NCBI GenBank assembly: GCA_031279795.1 | Contig: JAITHZ010000264.1 | Coordinates: forward strand, 1-7,295 | DNA length: 7,295 nucleotides | Direction of reading: 5' to 3' | Source: Bacteroidales bacterium | GTDB taxonomy: Bacteria; Bacteroidota; Bacteroidia; Bacteroidales; WRGA01 | Shown here: positions 5,878 to 7,295 of the stretch, piece after piece | How positions within the stretch are numbered: the stretch's first letter is position 1 | Layout of the letters: each line of letters opens with the position of its first letter | Made by a program: the position numbers and the translations under genes | Notes under the pieces: generated by a model | Seen by the model: the letters and a program-made list of their open reading frames with translations, nothing else | Databases searched by the model: none | What the model was told of the DNA's origin: nothing

Positions 5878-5910
5878 CAAAAGTATTGCCATTTTTGTTT
5901 TTTGTACAAA
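5878..5910 (-). promoter_or_regulatory. Bacteroidota-type promoter of grpE-dnaJ
   Basis: Read on the minus strand, TACTTTTG (5885 down to 5878) matches the -7 element TAnnTTTG exactly. TTTG (5910 down to 5907) lies 21 nt upstream as the -33 element. The predicted start of transcription is at about 5870-5875, leaving a leader of roughly 35 nt before the grpE ATG at 5837. The -33 box is half of a perfect 10-bp palindrome, TTTGTACAAA (5901-5910), which could also be a regulator site. Confidence 0.55.
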
Positions 5911-5973
5911 TTGGCGGGTTTTTGACAAAGGAAAATGTCATTTTGTCTGATTAATCCCTTTTGAATAATGAAA

Positions 5974-5995
5974 TACGAATTAAAAATTACGAACT
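5974..5995. repeat. TACGAAtT direct repeat overlapping the end of leuA
   Basis: TACGAATT (5974-5981) and TACGAACT (5988-5995) match at 7 of 8 positions, 14 bp apart, joined by an A run. The second copy includes part of the leuA stop codon (5987-5989) and its last sense codons. On the minus strand it reads as alternating AGTTCGTA and AATTCGTA blocks. No clear terminator is visible between leuA and grpE. Confidence 0.35.
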
Positions 5996-7295
5996 TTTCA
6001 CAAACTTGTTAATTGCATCAATATATGCTTCGACTGATGCAGCGACAATGTCGGTATTGGCAGAAAATCCATAGTAGTTCACGCCCTCATGCTGAACTTG
6101 CATGTGGACTTTCCCAACATCGTTGCTACCTTTGTTGATGGCCTGAATCAGAAATTCCTGTATGACCATCTGACGGCTGATGATGTGTTTCAGGGCTTTG
6201 ATGGCAGCATCGACAGGGCCGTTGCCTGTGGCGGCAGCCTCGAATTTCTCGCCTGCAATGTCCAATCCCAGACTTGCTACCGCACGTACGCCCACGCCAG
6301 AGGTAACCTGCAAATATTCCAGTTTGATTCGATTCGACTTGTTGCGGTTCTTTCCTGCCAGCAAGAGAATATCCTCGTCGTTAATATCTTTTTTGCGATC
6401 GGCCAGTTTCAGGAATTCTTCATATATTTTGTCTTGCTTATCTTGCTCCAATTCAACGCCTAAAACCTGCAGGCGGTGTTTCAGCGCCGCCCGTCCGCTA
6501 CGTGCCGTGAGTACGATGGAATTATCATCAATACCCACGTCTTTGGGATCCATTATTTCATAACTTTCCCGGTTTTTCAGCACCCCGTCCTGATGTATGC
6601 CCGACGAATGGGCAAATGCATTTCGCCCGACGATGGCTTTGTTGGCTTGCACCGGCATGTTCATCAGGCTGGAAACCATCCGGCTGGCAGTGTAGATCTT
6701 TGTTGAATTGATGTTGGTGATGATTTCTTTGTCTTTGTGGCTTTTGAAAATCATGGTCACTTCTTCCAGCGACGTATTTCCTGCCCGCTCGCCGATTCCG
6801 TTGATGGTCACTTCGGCTTGGCGAGCGCCATTCAGGATGCCCGATATGGTGTTGGCGGTCGCCATTCCCAGGTCGTTGTGGCAATGCGTGGAAATAATGG
6901 CTTTTTCGATGCCGGCGACATGCTCAATCAGGTATTTTATTTTTTGACCATATTGTTCGGGCAAACAGTAACCGGTTGTGTCTGGAATGTTTACAACCGT
7001 CGCTCCGGCTTTTATCACGGCCTCAATCACTCGGGCGAGGTATTCGTTGTCGGTACGGCCTGCGTCTTCGGCATAAAATTCAACGTCTTCCACATATTTT
7101 TTTGCATATTTCACGCAGGCAATGGCGCGTTCAATAATTTCCTCGCGGGTGGAATTGAACTTATATTTAATGTGGTACTCGGAAGTGCCAATTCCGGTGT
7201 GGATTCGTTTCTGTTTGGCGTATTGAAGCGCCTCGACTGCCACGTCTATGTCCTTTTCCACAGCGCGTGTCAGTGCGCAAATGATTGGCCAGGTG
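5987..7295 (-). CDS. leuA: 2-isopropylmalate synthase, 5'-partial
   Basis: LeuA condenses acetyl-CoA with 2-oxoisovalerate to 2-isopropylmalate, the first committed step of leucine synthesis in the cytoplasm. The frame is open to the window edge, beginning TWPIICALTRAVEKD, a conserved internal part of LeuA, so the N-terminal part of the TIM barrel is missing and the GTG at 7261 is not the real start. Visible motifs, numbered from that GTG: HTGIGTSEYHIKYK (21-34), EDAGRTD (65-71), NIPDTTGYCLP (91-101), the metal-binding HCHNDLG (126-132), NGIGERAGNT (154-163) and the linker motif SSGIHQDGVLK (219-229). The C-terminal regulatory domain that binds leucine spans about 310-420 with YLQVTSGVGVRAVASLG. 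Citramalate or homocitrate synthases are related, but the motifs and overall wording match Bacteroidales LeuA. It lies upstream of grpE on the same strand with a 149-nt gap. Confidence 0.95.
   Translation of the reverse strand, partial: TWPIICALTRAVEKDIDVAVEALQYAKQKRIHTGIGTSEYHIKYKFNSTREEIIERAIACVKYAKKYVEDVEFYAEDAGRTDNEYLARVIEAVIKAGATVVNIPDTTGYCLPEQYGQKIKYLIEHVAGIEKAIISTHCHNDLGMATANTISGILNGARQAEVTINGIGERAGNTSLEEVTMIFKSHKDKEIITNINSTKIYTASRMVSSLMNMPVQANKAIVGRNAFAHSSGIHQDGVLKNRESYEIMDPKDVGIDDNSIVLTARSGRAALKHRLQVLGVELEQDKQDKIYEEFLKLADRKKDINDEDILLLAGKNRNKSNRIKLEYLQVTSGVGVRAVASLGLDIAGEKFEAAATGNGPVDAAIKALKHIISRQMVIQEFLIQAINKGSNDVGKVHMQVQHEGVNYYGFSANTDIVAASVEAYIDAINKFVKSS

Noticed and set aside
5838..5909. 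24-residue N-terminal extension of GrpE from a TTG
   Set aside because: The segment lacks GrpE character and most of it lies upstream of the predicted transcription start; the ATG at 5837 gives a normal protein.
5923..5947. TGACA/TGTCA and GACAAA/TTTGTC inverted repeats as a leuA terminator
   Set aside because: The arms are only 5-6 bp and no T run follows on the minus strand, so leuA termination here is not supported.
6558..6884. 108-codon open frame on the minus strand inside leuA
   Set aside because: Same strand but a different frame from LeuA; the His/Arg/Gln-rich translation has no family features.

Overview
The window looks like chromosomal DNA from a member of the Bacteroidota, most likely Bacteroidales. 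The outer-membrane LPS-assembly protein at the left and the 2-isopropylmalate synthase at the right both read like the Bacteroidales versions I know. Two promoters fit the Bacteroidota pattern (TTG or TTTG near -33, TAnnTTTG near -7). Start codons lack clear Shine-Dalgarno sequences. The genus cannot be fixed from the sequence alone.

Left part, 1-2712, plus strand: lptD, an LPS translocon beta-barrel, probably missing its first codons at the window edge. It is followed by a hairpin-plus-T-run terminator embedded in a cluster of CACAAAG/CTTTGTG repeats (2759-2849). The remaining non-coding stretch, to 3274, is AT-rich and full of short inverted and direct repeats. Its right end holds a plausible promoter (3211-3241), five helically phased TTAC motifs (3117-3229) and an 11-bp-arm palindrome (3244-3269). 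All of these lie just upstream of a 112-aa stand-alone LytTR DNA-binding protein (3275-3613).

Right part, 3626-7295, minus strand: in transcription order, leuA (start lost at the window edge), then grpE, dnaJ and a small four-helix VanZ-like membrane protein. grpE has its own promoter. grpE, dnaJ and the VanZ-like gene are separated by only 32 and 11 nt and probably form one transcript. GrpE and DnaJ are co-chaperones of DnaK, which is not in the window. The VanZ-like gene converges on the LytTR gene with 12 nt between the two stop codons.

Most of the window is ordinary core genome. I see no mobile element, CRISPR array, tRNA, rRNA or clearly new multi-gene system. The part most worth a second look is the orphan LytTR gene with its structured upstream region, followed by the VanZ-like gene in the chaperone operon and the CTTTGTG repeat cluster.
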